Assembly (NCBI GenBank): GCA_021234155.1
Contig: JAJEKV010000010.1
Location: 9,146,260-9,210,259 of the forward strand
Reading direction: 5' to 3'
DNA length: 64,000 nt
Source of the DNA: Isoetes taiwanensis
Lineage: Eukaryota > Streptophyta > Lycopodiopsida > Isoetales > Isoetaceae
The translations under genes were made by a program, and so were the position numbers. Shown piece after piece: positions 1 to 12,184 of this stretch. The notes under the pieces were generated by a model. That model saw nothing but the letters and a program-made list of their open reading frames with translations. It searched no databases and had not been told where the DNA came from. Positions within the stretch are counted from its first letter, which is position 1. Every line of letters begins with the position of its first letter.

Positions 1-440
1 GTTTGGCACAACGCCAATCTTCATCATTTGTTGAAACAACAGAAGAGCCTCCTCACCACACCCATTCGGGTATACGCGCAATCATAGGCGTCCGGGCTAC
101 CACATCTTTGCTAGGTGTTGCATCAAATGTCGTCGAGCATCTTCAACACTTCCACTATTTCCGTACATCAGAGCCGTCCCTAAAATGGTGTCTAGCTCAA
201 GCCCACTTTCAGAGATAGGTTATGCAATGCCTTCAGTTAGGTTGCCACATGCATCAAGAGCACTAATAAAGGTAACTTAATCCTTTCGAAACCTATATCA
301 CCTTTCTTAAAATGAAGGCGAGATGCGAATGCAAATCCAACATCCATAGTAAACCCTATGCCTATCTGTAATAAACCTACCACATGCAAGTAACAACCCG
401 TTGCCATTGCCTTCAAATTATAACCAAGATAAAGCGAATC
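1..440 (-). pseudogene. PPR protein gene fragment (PLS type), decayed
   Basis: Read on the minus strand in shifting frames, this piece gives successive pentatricopeptide-repeat signatures: FISALDACGNLTEG near 271-235, then LELDTILGTALMYGNSGS and SVEDARR, then EEALLLFQQMMKIGVVPN at the left edge. These match the helix pairs of plant PLS-class PPR proteins, which bind organelle RNA for editing or processing. Several stops and frame changes break it, and the window edge cuts it. Weaker PPR-like text such as LKAMATG continues to about 420. Bases 440-690 hold further short open pieces that may be older repeats of the same gene. It is probably a dead copy of a large gene family; no intact start or stop is visible. 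Confidence 0.65.
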
Positions 441-754
441 TTGACCTCATTTATAGTCATTGGAAGCAGTGCCAACTGTAGACAATCTTGCATAGGAATC
501 TGCTTTGGCGTCGTTCAAGTCCATCCATGATATTTGAACACCTCTGTTTGAATCTTCTCTACTGCAGCAGGTAGGAACCAAGGCTCTCCGACCGACATTA
601 TAGAGTTTAAACAGGAGGCATACGATGGCCAGGATCTGCGGAGTGCCAAAATAACGATGGACTTCCGAGTACTGCAAATGCCATAACTCCCATCATAAAC
701 TGGAAAATGTGCATGGCCAAAACCCGCGACATCAAGCTTCATGTCGATCTTAGG

Positions 755-930
755 GTTAGGCGGTTCGAACAAAGACCGGCCAAAAACAGAGCTGGCCAGT
801 TTTCGGGCAATGACCCGATTTTGAGCGGTCATTAGCATATCCTAAGCATATGCCGGCATATACTTGGATATGCCACAAACTCACCTAAACAAGGGTTTGC
901 CCCCCTAGGGGCAACCCAAAAAATGCTTAG
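755..930 (+). repeat. Dispersed repeat, copy 1 (partner at 48699-48875)
   Basis: Starts with GTTAGGCGGTTC and ends with a CTAGGGGCAACCCAAAAA block. Between these lies a run of near-palindromic CATATNC words (AGCATATCCTAAGCATATGC, TTGGATATGCC). The same order of blocks, with substitutions and small indels, recurs at 48699-48875 in the same orientation. No coding capacity. It could be a SINE, a MITE or an LTR fragment; no clear target duplication was found. Confidence 0.65.
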
Positions 931-1006
931 TAAAAAATATAAATGAAGAAAAAGAACATTAAATAACAATTTGTTTCTGCTCAATAGAATCACTGTGGCG
1001 ATTTGC

Positions 1007-1011
1007 TTGAG
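1007..1011. repeat. Target-site duplication (left) of the Ty3/gypsy element
   Basis: TTGAG lies directly left of the LTR start TG at 1012. The identical TTGAG follows the other LTR at 12763-12767, as expected for the 5-bp staggered cut of a gypsy integrase. Confidence 0.85.
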
Positions 1012-1603
1012 TGTTTGGGGTCTGGGTTCGGGAACTCCTGCAAGACAGCCCTCTGTGAGGACCTTTGGATCTAAACAGAGAATCCGAGGGACTATGTCAC
1101 GCTGGGATTTGCAAGAAAACAAGAGAAAGGGAAAAGAAAACAAGAACAATGAGACACAATAATAAGCTTCCTTGATATCAATGATGATGATACATGAGCT
1201 CTAATCGAGAGAAAAATTGAAGTGAGACAAGACTCAAAACTCATCTAAAAACTCATGTGCTAGCTCTACTCATATATAGTACAATGGCCTTTGGCCCAAT
1301 ATAGACACTCGGCCGATTTCGTGCCGACTCACGGAAGGAGGCCTGATTTGCGAGGAATCTTTGGCGGTGCCTCTTGAAGTGCACGGAATCACGCCGACAT
1401 CGACGCTTGGCGGTGACGGGCGTCACTTGTCCGAAGCGGCGCCTCTTGGTAGCATGAACGGGCTTTGACCGCATGGTCTGCCGCCCGGTCTTTGTTGGGC
1501 CTTTGACGAATTGACCCGACCGTGCTGTCAGTGGATCCTTGGCCTTGACTTGGTCCGTCAGATGCATGAATAGTCCCTGTACGGGGAGACCGCGGGACTA
1601 ACA
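1012..1603 (-). repeat. 3' LTR of the Ty3/gypsy element
   Basis: 592 bp, from TGTTTGGGG at 1012 to GACTAACA at 1603, so it has TG..CA ends. It aligns along its whole length with 12185-12762. On the element's strand it contains the TATA-like TACTATATATGAG (complement of 1267-1281), suitable for the LTR promoter. Confidence 0.9.
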
Positions 1604-1616
1604 CTCCCCCACCAAA
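1604..1616 (-). other. Polypurine tract next to the 3' LTR
   Basis: The plus strand reads CTCCCCCACCAAA, so the element's strand reads TTTGGTGGGGGAG immediately before the LTR start TGTTAGTC. This is the usual place and composition of the plus-strand primer of an LTR element. The matching place outside the other LTR has unrelated sequence, as expected. Confidence 0.75.
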
Positions 1617-2265
1617 CGACACTCGGTCTCTCAAGAAAAGGAGGAAGTGCTTCGAGGCGGAAACCAAAAGATGAAAGTGATCCTCACGGGAATGAGGGCG
1701 AGCGCCACTATGGTAATGAGCAATGAGTTCTGGCGTGTTTGAAGTCGCGCCGGGAGTGTTGAGCCCAAGTGCCGGATCAGCATCTATGAGGAAGTGAGAG
1801 CGCACCATGTCTTCGAGGCAAATGTGCGTCCCGGAAGGAACAAACCGGCACTCTATGAGAAGGCAGGTCCGAGACCAAGGCACCGATTAATCGCATTCGG
1901 ATTGCAGTAAAAAGATGGACGCCGATTTAAAGAGCTGACTAGGATGCATCTGAGAGCAGCACAGAAACCAGCTTGACGGTGGACTGAAGGGTCTGGTGAG
2001 GTGGCGGCATTATGCAAGAAGGTATCAAGGCCATGCAGAGCATCAGCAGGCTGTTGCCAACCACGCTCATTAGCGATATAGAGCCAATTCTCAGTAGTGT
2101 CCAAGGTGGCATTATCCTCCCAATTGGAGCGTCGGACAAATCGGGGATCCCACTGGAGATCCGTCGAGATCTAAGGCGGAGTCGACCCAGCGTGGCCATC
2201 CATGACCTTCGTCCAAAAGGAAAGACGCCAGTCAGAAGAGAGGAACCGTGGGCGTGGAGGGACTC

Positions 2266-5200
2266 CTAAGGAAGCATATGGAGAGGGAAGCATGCCCGTG
2301 CCATGTCCCTGAATTCTCGAACAAGATTCTGATCAAGATCACGACACCAATGGTCCCACTCTGAAGTAGAGAGTAATTGATAGACAGGAGGATTTACCCA
2401 ACCCGTTGGGATGGTCTTGCTTTCCAGAAGGCCGCGTAGTTGATTGTAGCCTCCCAAGTGTTGCATATAAATTTGGGCGAACTCAAGATCGTCAGGATGC
2501 GCCAAATTTTTGGTTACTTGGTCCAAGGTTTCAGCCTGCCACAGAGGTAAGTGCTGAGCAAGTTCAGGCATGTACTCCTGTTCAAAAGTCTGAGACTGAG
2601 CAGGATCCTTGAAATATGGGTTGGTTGGTGATAACAACCAAGCAGCATTGGAGTTGCCTCGAAAAACACATGGGCCTCATCTCGGAATTTATCATGGAGA
2701 TCCGCCAGGTAGAAATCATGAAAAACATAAGCCATGGGCTGAACAACACGAAAAATAACCAAGTCCGGGTCTTCAAAATTGAGCTGATCAAAGACCAAGA
2801 GCGCACAAAATAAACCCTTGTCTTCTACAGAAAGATCCGGCCAGATCCGAAGGAAATCCGCACTTTTGAGTGGCTGTTGATGAACATTACCATTGGTCGC
2901 GTACCACTTCAAAAGGAAAAGGTGTCGTCGGGCCACCACATAGTCAAGATAGCTGGAAGGAGTAGAGAAGTCCATAGGGATGTTGGTAGCAATGTCAATA
3001 TAGCCTTCCTGTTTGTTTTAGGCTTCTTCAGCAGATTGAACTGCTTGCTGGAGCTGATGTTCAAGGTCACGGATCCGATTCTCCTTTTCTAACAAAAGAC
3101 GGGACTGATCACGGACCCGTTTACTAGGAAGCGTGGCATGTGAAGAGGATTGCCCTGGAGTATTAAGACGAAGCGTGGCAATCTCGACGTCATCGATGAC
3201 CTTCTGTTTCTGAGCCTCCGAAAGCTGAGCCTGGAGGGACGTTAAATGAGTGGTCAGCGTGGAAATCTGAGCGGCAAGGGAGGTGAGTCGAGCGTCATGC
3301 TCCGTAAGGTCATGAACTTGACTGCGGTAATTGTGAGAAAGCTCCGTGTACAAAGTGTCTAGCTTAGCAATGTCTTTCTCCTTGTCACCCAGAAGGGTGT
3401 CTTTTGTCTTGTTTTCCTCCAACAAGTCCTGAATTGTGGTTTGGAGCTGAGCGTGTTGATCTTCAAGAGGTGGTCGATCCTTAGCGATTTTGAGATCTAC
3501 ACGGCCTGTAATAGAGCTGCGTGCTTTTCTTGAAGTGTGGCCTCAGATTTTTGAATTTGTGCGAGAGCGGCTTGAAGGTCTCGGTGAAATGCATCCGAAG
3601 CCTCCGGGGACGCTGAACACCATTCATGAGAGCGTCTTGTGATGCTTCAGAATTGCGAGTGGCGGCTTGAACATCTGCTTGAATTGGTATAGAAGCCGGG
3701 CGAGGATTTGGAGGTCTTGCCCCCAATTCTTTGCCTTTGTCACGAGATTGTTGGGAGGCATGGCGGAAGGTGGGATAGGTTCAATCATGATACGTTTTAT
3801 ACGCAATACGTATTTTTCGCTTGATACGCAAGACAAATTTGACGTTTATACGCCAAAAATACGACTAAAAAAATTTCTAATCGAAAACTTTTCCGGTTTA
3901 AACAATCAAGCTTACGCCAAGTCTGGTTCTGCGTAAGCGAAACAGTATTTTCGCCACGCCAACCAGAAATAGTTTCGCTGAAGTTTAAATGAACTGCTTT
4001 CGCTTACGAAAACATCTTCGGCGTAAGTTTTAAATAAAGAGATTCGCCGCACGCCAAATTTTTGGTTCGCCTCAAATATATATAGAAAACTTCGCAGTTT
4101 AAAACTTGTTTGCCACGCCAACCGCCTTCAAGCAGTTTAAACGCGCAAAGAATGCTTTTACCTTGAAACAAAAAGTTTCGCGTAGTTTAACCCTTTATAC
4201 TCACGCCACGAGAAATAAGTTTCGGCGTAAAGCGAACATTTTAGGCTCGCCGGCGAACGAGGGATTCGCGCGAAGTTTAAAACTTAGACTTCGGGCTTAC
4301 GCGAAGAAAGTTGGCGTAAAGCGGAAACAGAAGGTTTGGCTTTTACGCCGAACTTTTTTTTTCCCACGGGTTTAGTATTAAATACAAAAATACGTATTTT
4401 TCCCAAAAATGCGTATTTTTATGACTTTATACGCCTGAAAAATAGTTTCATACGTCTGACAGAACCTATCCCCCGGGAAGTGGAAGGCGCGGCTTCGATT
4501 GGATGAAGAGGAGACCATAACATGCGTGGTCCGGTTTTGAACATGACCGAAGGGAATCTCGTGGCGAAGGGGGGACTGTTTGTTTTGATGGGAATGCTAG
4601 ACCGCCGAGTGGAGGCCTTAGAAGGGAAGGGCTCGAGTGAAGGGAAGATAATGACCAGATAAGTGCCCGAAGATGGCCACCCACCGAGGCTTCAAAGATC
4701 GAGGAGGGGCAGCCCATCGCGATCGACTTCATGAAGGAGACGGTAGAACAACATCTGTGGCCAATCAATGTGGAGATTGGAGCGGATGGCAGTGATGACC
4801 ATATTATAGAACGGTTTATTGATATGGGTGTTCTTGATAGAATACCCAAGCAATTTGCGCCACAGAAACTTCACAAAAGTGTCATGTGACTTGGCAATAT
4901 TTGTGAGGCGATGCTGGTTGGCTTCATAAGAAAGAGCACCGAACTGAGTGACGTCCATGTCCTGTAAAGCAGCCCAAGATACAGAAGGTTTTTGCAAAGG
5001 AATACGGAATACCTCAGAAATCAAGGGCTGAGTAAGTAAAATTGTGGTGCCATCGACCACCGTAGCAAGGCCTTCCGGGCTGTTGACAATGTGAGCGATG
5101 AACTGCTTCAATTGCTTTGGATTTGGGGCCTGGAGCTCCATTTACAAGAATTCGTAAAGCTTCTGGTGTTCCGCTACCTCCCGACTCGGACCAACAAGGG

Positions 5201-5274
5201 CCTCGCGAAAGGTGGGCATCGAGAAAGACACAGGCTCGAGAAGCTTGAAGTGTAGGAAATTTGGGTGCAGCCAT
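2266..5274 (-). pseudogene. Extra 3' ORF of the Ty3/gypsy element, broken
   Basis: A minus-strand coding relic of about 3 kb between integrase and the 3' LTR. It begins near 5274 (MAAPKFPTL) and passes through FREALVG to LYEFL. There a TAA at 5144-5142 stops it just before MELQAPNPKQ, which is in the same frame. The 5141-4692 part is a globular segment (FIAHIVNSPEG, LLTQPLISEVFRIP, MLFYRLLHEVD) that recalls plant-transposon domains found in 3' ORFs, but I cannot name the family firmly. Then comes a TIR insertion (3772-4472). A coiled-coil segment follows at 3425-3018 (heptad-rich LTSLAAQISTLTTHL), and then a helical segment at 2975-2266 (SYLDYVVARRHLFLLKWYA). Several frameshifts. Probably an env-like or accessory ORF; function unknown. 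Confidence 0.6.
3772..4472. mobile_element. MITE-like TIR element nested in the gypsy 3' ORF
   Basis: The left end reads GGGATAGGTTC and the right end GAACCTATCCC, an 11-bp perfect inverted pair. Next to each end are further TACG/CGTAT words (ATACGTATTTTT occurs near both ends). The interior is unlike its surroundings: it is full of GCGTAAGCGAA, TTCGCG and GTTTAAA words on both strands, with only short open frames. The flanks CGGAAGGTG and CGGGAAGTG resemble an imperfect 9-bp target duplication, which would suit a Mutator-type element, but they are not flush with both ends. No transposase is present, so it would be non-autonomous. Confidence 0.6.
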
Positions 5275-5374
5275 GGCGAAGAGCGTCGGAACAGAAGGAA
5301 CTGTCTGAAGAAGGCGGAGAGCAAAGAACAGAAGACGAAGATGCAGATAGACGAAAAGGTTTTAGGGCGCAAGT

Positions 5375-6200
5375 GGAGGCTTTAAGGGCCTGATGAGGGC
5401 AAACCGGCAACCGTTGATGATGCCGTGGTGGCTTAACAGATGCGAAGGAGGCGATTGAAAGACAAAATTTTGGCTAAGTCCCCAAACGGTAAAGGGAGAA
5501 GCAAGGAACCGGTGGAGATGAGACGTGAGAGAATGATCGGATGTGTGGGCTTAAAGGACGACATTAATGTTCGACGGGCGTGAAAAGAAAGAATGTCATT
5601 TAATGTCGACAACTCGGCGGGATATCATTAAACGGTTGTCGAGAAGGTACCATGGCTAGATATCTTGGCGGGGAGAAAAGATTCCCCATTTAGAAGCTTG
5701 ACTTTGCATTGCAAACACGTTATTAATTGTCCGATTGGTCCACGCCGGCGGGGAAGGTCCCTGTTGGCTAAAAAGACGAGCATGGGTCAAGGCTGAGACA
5801 CCCGATGGTATTTCGGTATATGTCTGGCTATTTGGACTTCACGACAAGTGTACCATGCCGCCTAACCGCACGGAGTGGCTAACTTGCAAGATGGACTGCT
5901 TGGACCTCCTCGGCGGTGCCACAATCGCGGCATTGCCATGGATGGGTGGTGTCTCGGGATGGCTGAGCATCCCATCCCCACACCGGGATGGAGGTGATTC
6001 GCGACTGCGGCTGAAAGCGAAATTACTACCACATCTAGCGATATCACCTCGCTCCAAACCCGAGTAGAGAGGTTTTTCCTTAGGACGTAGTAGATAGGGC
6101 TCAACCTCGCTTTTTGTAAATAGGGCTCGCCCATAGCGGAAAATAGATGGGCTCTGCTCACATTTTGTAAAAATTTCACCTCTATAATATAAATATGCCG
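5375..6200 (-). other. Spacer between integrase and the 3' ORF of the gypsy element
   Basis: I see no domain here. The open frames on both strands (for example a 110-codon plus frame at 5735) have no recognisable motif and lie inside the retroelement, so they are probably chance frames. Direct and inverted copies of CTCGCC and GGGCTC occur near 6100-6150. Confidence 0.4.
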
Positions 6201-6599
6201 CTTGTTAGTTACTATCATTTGGTTCAGGAAACGGAACAAAGATCCGGTGGATGATTGTCACTTTGTTGTATGAAATTGTTTGAGGTTTAAAGCCATTAAC
6301 CATCTGAGGTAATGGGGTGCCATCTAATTCGCCGCCTTGAAAATGCCGGGTTGCACTACTTGAACAATTTGATAAGGACCAAGCCATCAAACTTTAACTT
6401 GCTTGGAAAAATTTTTGTAGCGGGAATCATAAAGAAGAACCAAATCTCCTTCTTTGAATGTTTTTGTCTTAAGTCGTTTGTCATGCAAGGATTTCTCTAA
6501 TTGGCCATGAAGAACATGAATGTAAGCATCACGAATTTCATCCAACCTGTTCCAATTTATAAACCCTTTCCTTGAGTGCAGGATGGATTATGGGTCAGT

Positions 6600-7400
6600 A
6601 GCAAGTTGAAAACTTGAGAGTTGGAAGAATGTATTCAAAGGCATGAGAGCTTCTTGACCATAAACCAGTTTGAAAGGAGTATGACCAAAGAGCTATTTTG
6701 AAACTAGTGTTGTAAGCCCAAAGAACAGTAGGCAACTTTTCCTACCAATATGTGCGTGAAGCGTCACAAATTTTCTTGAGAACTGTGATGAGTGTTTTGT
6801 TGGTACTTTCAGCCAAGCCATTGCCTTGAGGATAATAAGGTGTACTCTTCCGGGTGTTGGATGTGAAGATAATCCGTCGGCTCCTTAATGGTATGGTTGA
6901 CAAAATGCACGCCCGCCACGATCACTAACAAGTTCGGGTGGGACAACCAAAACGGCGTGATGATGTGCGTGTAGAGAACCTTGGCTATCCGGGGCGGTGT
7001 TGTCGAAGTGCACAAGCTTCCGCCCATTTGGCGGCATAATCAGTGATGACCGAATATAGCGTGCGGGTGCAGCGTCGCTTGGGTCCATGGGCCCCACAAA
7101 ATCCATACCCCATTTGCTGAAGGGATGTGGCGTGGCGACTGGCGTCAATGGAAGAGCGTCACGGGCCGTGGGTTTTCCTAGACGCTGACAGACGTCACAC
7201 GTGCGAGCATAAGCGTGGGCATCTTGAAGAGCGTGGGCCAGAAGTATCCGCCAAAAAGAATTTTGCGTCGTGGCGTCACCACTAAAATGACCACCACCAA
7301 GCCCATCGTGGGCTTGTCGAACGATATCGGGCACCCATGAGGGAGGACACAGCGGCGAAGGACCATGTCTTTGCCTGCGTTTGTACCAAATGGCCCGCAA
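6600..7400 (-). pseudogene. Integrase region of the Ty3/gypsy element
   Basis: On the minus strand the zinc-binding HHCC part is visible (HDGLGGGHFSGDA, then CDVCQRLGKPT, around 7310-7165). The catalytic core follows, with the first Asp in KWGMDFVGPMDP (7110-7080), the second in ELVSDRGG (near 6930), and the Glu in GNGLAESTNKTL (6828-6795), so all three DDE positions remain readable across frames. Integrase inserts the cDNA copy into the host genome. At least three frameshifts separate these parts. It directly follows RNase H, the normal gypsy order. Confidence 0.8.
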
Positions 7401-8960
7401 CCATGGTATAGTCCGCGAACCTCTCGAAACCAGCGGTGGCGGAGCCCGGGGCTTTTCTCGAGAGAGCGCCGGATCGGCGGGAGGAAGAGCACCAAAGGAG
7501 AAGATATTGCGAAAGTTGTGAAACCAATGGGGCGTGGCCGTGACCGTAAAACAATTGAGCGTCTGGAAAGGCGCCGAAAAACACCCGTGGACGGATCATC
7601 CGTGTGGATGCGTGAAAGATAATCAGGCACCACATGAGACTTGCCTGCCTTATGAACAATTTCAAAGGGAGCGAACTCTTGCAGAAGAAGGACCCAACGA
7701 GCAATGCGTCCCGTGGGCGTGGCTTTGTTGATCAAATAAAGAAGGGCTTGATGATCAACAAAGAACTTGATCTGGCTACCCAACAAATAATGTCTAAAAC
7801 GTTGGACACAAAAGACAAGCCCAAGGCTTCCCTGCTCGAGGGTGAGAATAGTTGCGCCGCCAGGATTGAGTTTTCGGCTGGCATAGCGGATTGGTTTATC
7901 CGTGGTGTCATCATAGGCTTGAGAGAGAACAACACCAATTGCAAAGGCAGAGACATCAACATGAACATGGAAAGGCTTGTCCCATTGAGGAGGAACAAGG
8001 ACCGGGGCCTGAGTAAGTAACAGCTTCAACTTCTGGAAAGCAGCTTCCGCTTGGGAATTCCAAGCCCAAGTGGATTCATCACCCGTGAGTTTATGAATAG
8101 GGTCAGCTATAGCTGCAAGTCCAAAAATGAAAGTGGAATAGTAATTGACCTTACCCAGGAAAGAGCGTGTCTCTTTGATATTAGACGGTGCTTGAGCTTT
8201 CAGTACACAACTGATTTTAGCGGGATCCGTGGTGATGCCTTCTTTGCTGACCAAATGACCCAAAAGAACGCCTGAGGTGACGCAGAAGGTGCACTTCTCA
8301 GGATTGGGACTGATGCCAGATTCATTACATTTTTGAAAAACAAGCTCCAATTTGTCCAAGTGATCATCCATGGAGCTGTAGGTAGAAAAATCATCTTGAA
8401 AGATCTGAAGAAAAGGTTTATCCTTCATAAAGTCGTGAAAGACGGAGAGCATGATGCGCTGAAAAGTGGAAGGAGAGTTGGACAACCCAAAAGGGACCGC
8501 CCCACGGGGTGGTGAAGGTAGTTTTAAGTTGATCTTCTTGCTTGATAGAAATTTGATTGTACCGGAAAAACCATCCATGAAAGAGTACATCTCATGACCA
8601 GCAACTTCTTCAAGAACCCGCATGCGTGAAGGGAAGCGGAAAGTGATCACGCTCCGTAGCTTGATTGAGTTTTCTGTAATCCACGCAAACGCGGATCTTA
8701 CCATTGTGTTTGAGAGCTATGACAATTGGGCTCACCCATTCAGAATGTTTAACCTCATAAATCAGGCCGCCAGACCAAGAGTTTGTCAATTTGACCTTGA
8801 CTTCGGTCATGGTAATTTGGGTTGAGCCTGTACTGTCGTTGCTAGATGGGTCTTGCATCAGATTTGGTAGGAATGGTGAGTTCTCCCAATTCTTTTTGAT
8901 ACCTCGAAGGTCTTTGTAGCTCCAAGCAAAGATATGTTTGAATTTGAGCAAAGCAGTCAC
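7400..8960 (-). pseudogene. Reverse transcriptase and RNase H of the Ty3/gypsy element
   Basis: A frame of about 508 codons (from 8704) plus an upstream piece (8960-8610). RT motifs in order: SEWVSPIVIALKHNGKIR, VCVDYRKLN, then SFMDGFSG, AVPFGLSNSPSTFQRIM, and the catalytic box as FQDDFSTYS (normally YxDD, so the first part has changed). ILLGHLVSKEG-type text (seen as VLLGHLVSKEG) and FLGKVNYY complete the RT. RNase H follows with HVHVDVSAFAIG, IRYASRKLN, FFVDHQALLYL and HVVPDYLSR. The polymerase copies element RNA into DNA, and RNase H removes the RNA. This is the best preserved frame of the element, though its start lies in another frame. Confidence 0.9.
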
Positions 8961-9597
8961 AAGGTGCTCTATAAGTCGATTGGGAGTTTAGCGGCTAAAG
9001 CTTGATCGGTTGATTGTGTCCAATGTCCACGATTTCCACTTCCGGAGTTTGAATGTGAGGAACAACCTCCCGGTGTCCGAGCGTGATGAGCAGAGGTGAA
9101 GCATGACGGGTGGAGGCGGCTTTTGCGTCGTGAAAAAAAGAGGTTGCCGAAGCGCCATCAAGCAAGGGTTGCTTCATGACGGCATGGACATCAACCGTTT
9201 CGAGGAAGGAAGTGGATCAGAAAAATGATCAAGACATTGAATGCGATTGCAGGAAGCCGTAAGGGTCCAAGAGAGTCGCCACGGCCCGGTCCCGATCGAA
9301 AGGCCATGTCACCCTGTGGATCAAGATACTCGGTGGTAAGAGGAGAGAGGTAGATCCGCTGGAGGAGCTTGAACATGATAAATATTTTGGGCCGCTTCGA
9401 GTCAATTAACCGAGATTGAAGGTTCAAAGATTCTCGTGAGAGATCAATTGGCCGGTTCGTGCATCCATGGTGGCATTGAGATGGCCATCGGTGATAACAA
9501 GTTGGTCCGTGACCCAAAGAATGAATACTCTTTGCTTGGCGGAGAAAAGGTCGCCCAACCAAAGATTTCATAATCACCGTGATCTTCTCCCTGCTTT

Positions 9598-9840
9598 TCA
9601 AAACACCAAATTCAAGGGGAATTTGAGATCACCAATGCTGATGTGGAGAAGAGAAGTGACGCTTTGAGGGGCTGCGGATATGGCCATTTGCCAATTTGAT
9701 GTCATAAGGGGCACGGTATAATTGTTTAATGCCCAATTGCTTCCTCGAAGTTTATCAAGAATGAGGTTGACGGCACTACCACCATCAATTTGGACATGAT
9801 TGATATGTTGATTGCCCACCGTGGCATGCACCGTGGGTGT
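9598..9840 (-). pseudogene. Retroviral-type aspartic protease of the Ty3/gypsy element
   Basis: The minus-strand frame holds VQIDGGSAVNLI, where D-G-[GS] followed by hydrophobic residues is the active-site loop of retropepsins (usual form DTGA or DSGS). It lies between gag and RT, the normal position. The enzyme would cut the gag-pol polyprotein. Only about 78 codons are open. Confidence 0.6.
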
Positions 9841-10499
9841 TGAAGTCGCAACAGCCCAACCGTAATCGTGGGGAAGAGGTAACTCGATCTTTGAGAGCCG
9901 GACAGAGTTTCAAAATAGTGGCGTGCTCAAAGGAATCTTGATCTTTCGCGAAGTTCTTCCCGGGTTCCAAGGGAACATGTGAGAAGGGGTCCGCAGGTCC
10001 AATGGAGTCGGGACTGCGGGTAAAGAAGCGTAAACTTCTTTGAGTAGCTCGACCTCAAAGAGCAATATTTGGATATGGCGGAGAGCCGCATCGGGTGGAT
10101 GATGACGGGTCGCCGCCGACGCTGAGCTCTTGTGGTGGCATGAACATTTGCCAAGGTTCGACCTTCCCGCACCGCATGAGTTTCGAATACTTTGTCTCAC
10201 TTTAGGCATGACGTGAGGCATAAGTTTGTCAAGATCAAAAAGCGGCGAACTTTTTATCATCGCCATGAGGGACGCTTTACGGCAAAAAGCAGGTTGCGGT
10301 CATGAGGAACGATGGTCAAAGGGCGTGAAGCCCGTGTGACGCGAGACCGCACTCAACCCAATTGGACTATTGGACGGGGAGGGTTGAGAGCCCGATAAAT
10401 CTCCTCCCCGAGCTTGTTGATCCATAGGATTGAAGTAGACGCAGTTTTGCCGAGGGCTGTTGTTGAGGCGGCCGAGGAGGCTTTCTCAAAACAGAACCA

Positions 10500-12130
10500 G
10501 GGCCCCGCTTCCGCTTGGCCACCCGTGAGTTGATAAGCCGAGACTACGATGTGGGTTGATTGGAACCCGAAGTTGAACTTGAACTTGAGGCAATTGAGGA
10601 CACACTGGTGGTGTGACCCCATTCATGACAATGATAACATTGAGCTTTTGAAGGATCAAAGGGGGAGGACGGTTGCCTTGTCCCCGTGGGTGTTGGAGAT
10701 TGCCGCCGCGGTTTGATAACGCGTTGTTGAGTTGTATAGTGCCGAGGCCGATATGACGGCCGTTGTTGAGGGGTGGTCCGGACTTGAAAGACCATTTTAT
10801 TACTTAAAAGGGTAGGATGAGATCGCGGCATTCTTCCGTGGCATGATTGCACATATTACATATTTTACAATAAAGAGGTCCATTGAGGCGTTGCATTCAT
10901 TTGCCGATGACCTTGATATTTACAAATAGTACACCGGATGTGAGAGCGTTGGGGATTTGCTTTGTCGAGGTTGAACAGAGTTCCGAGGAACCATGACAGG
11001 GGGCATGAAAGGGAGTTCCTGCAGAGCAACACCCCTAGAAGAAACATTGACCGAGTGATTGACCGGTTCAATGGCCCGCCCGTAGACTTTGGACGGAGGT
11101 ATTCGTCATGAGTCGAATGGCGAGAGGAAGGCCCCGGTAAAACCCAGACGAGGATCGGCTTTTGCGTGGGGTACTCGGAGTTTACCGACAAGAATGTGAA
11201 GACGGTCCGCAAAATCGGGCGCACTGTGGGCTTTGTTGAAGATCATTGAGTTGCTTGAGGAGTAATTGATCATCGTCCGTGGGTGCCGTGAATGAGACGA
11301 AGGCGTTTTCATTTCTTGCCAACTTTGTTTCTAGTGACTCTTATTGGCCATTAACCATCGATGAGGGGCTCTGAGCGTGGTCGAAAAGATATGAAATTTA
11401 AGTTGGGGCTGGGCGATAACCATTCGTAATGGCCAAGGCTTCAAATTCCTCCATGTGCCGAGGCACTCGATCCGAGGTTTGCCTTTAGTGTTGCCAAAAG
11501 TGGGATAAGTCGGCTTCCAAATTATGAGTGGGGATGAAGGATATGAACTTGTGCATAGACAGTGGATTTGGTTGAGGATATGCGAGGAAGCATAGAGAGG
11601 TGGAACCGCCTCGAGACCGGTGCAAGGTGGTGGGGCTGAAAAACCCGTGGGTCCATAAAAAATAGCATCCGGTGGGGAAGGGCCTTGAGAGCCGCTTCTC
11701 ATTAGGCTTGAGATCGCTGGTTTGATAAACGTGAAGAGCATGCTGAAAAGATGGAGAAGACTGAAAGTCATGAACGTGGGTAGGGCCAAAAGAGACTTGA
11801 TGGTAGCCCATCCCACCGAGGAGGTGAAGAAGGTTGTGATGGAAGAGGTGTGACCGGAAGCGAATAGTGATATATGCCGGCCGAGTCCGGAAATAGTGAG
11901 GTGGGCTGAACGGGGGTATGATGGGGAGATTGCGGTTGGGGAACAATGATTTACACACGGGGAGACCCCGGTCGAGAATGAGCACGAGGGGTAGGAGGTG
12001 CCGATCGAGCCGCGGAGCGGATACGACCTCCTCAATGTCATAGCAATTGGCATACATGTCCCGGAACAACCTCGCGTCGTTGATGGCACTCACCAAGCCG
12101 CCGCTTGGCAAAGAAGTTCTTTAGGAGTGA
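10500..12130 (-). pseudogene. gag region with CCHC zinc knuckles
   Basis: Two zinc-knuckle cores are readable on the minus strand: CTICKYQGHRQMN near 10945-10900 and CYHCHEWGHTTS near 10645-10605. In both, the spacing C-x2-C-x4-H fits, but the last Cys is lost or frame-shifted. Upstream frames (12111-11331, for example DARLFRDMYANCYD) are in the place of the capsid part but show no motif I can name. Gag packages the element RNA. Many frameshifts; not translatable as one protein. Confidence 0.65.
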
Positions 12131-12164
12131 AACCTCGAAAGCGCATTACGATGGAAAGAAAGAA

Positions 12165-12184
12165 AGATCGACCGGCAGCGGCGG
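12165..12184 (-). other. Candidate primer binding site (tRNA-Asp-like)
   Basis: Directly inside the 5' LTR, the element's strand reads CCGCCGCTGCCGGTCGATC. It resembles the common plant gypsy primer site TGGCGCCGTTGCCGGGGA with a few changes. The exact tRNA is uncertain because the leading TGG is lost. Confidence 0.45.
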
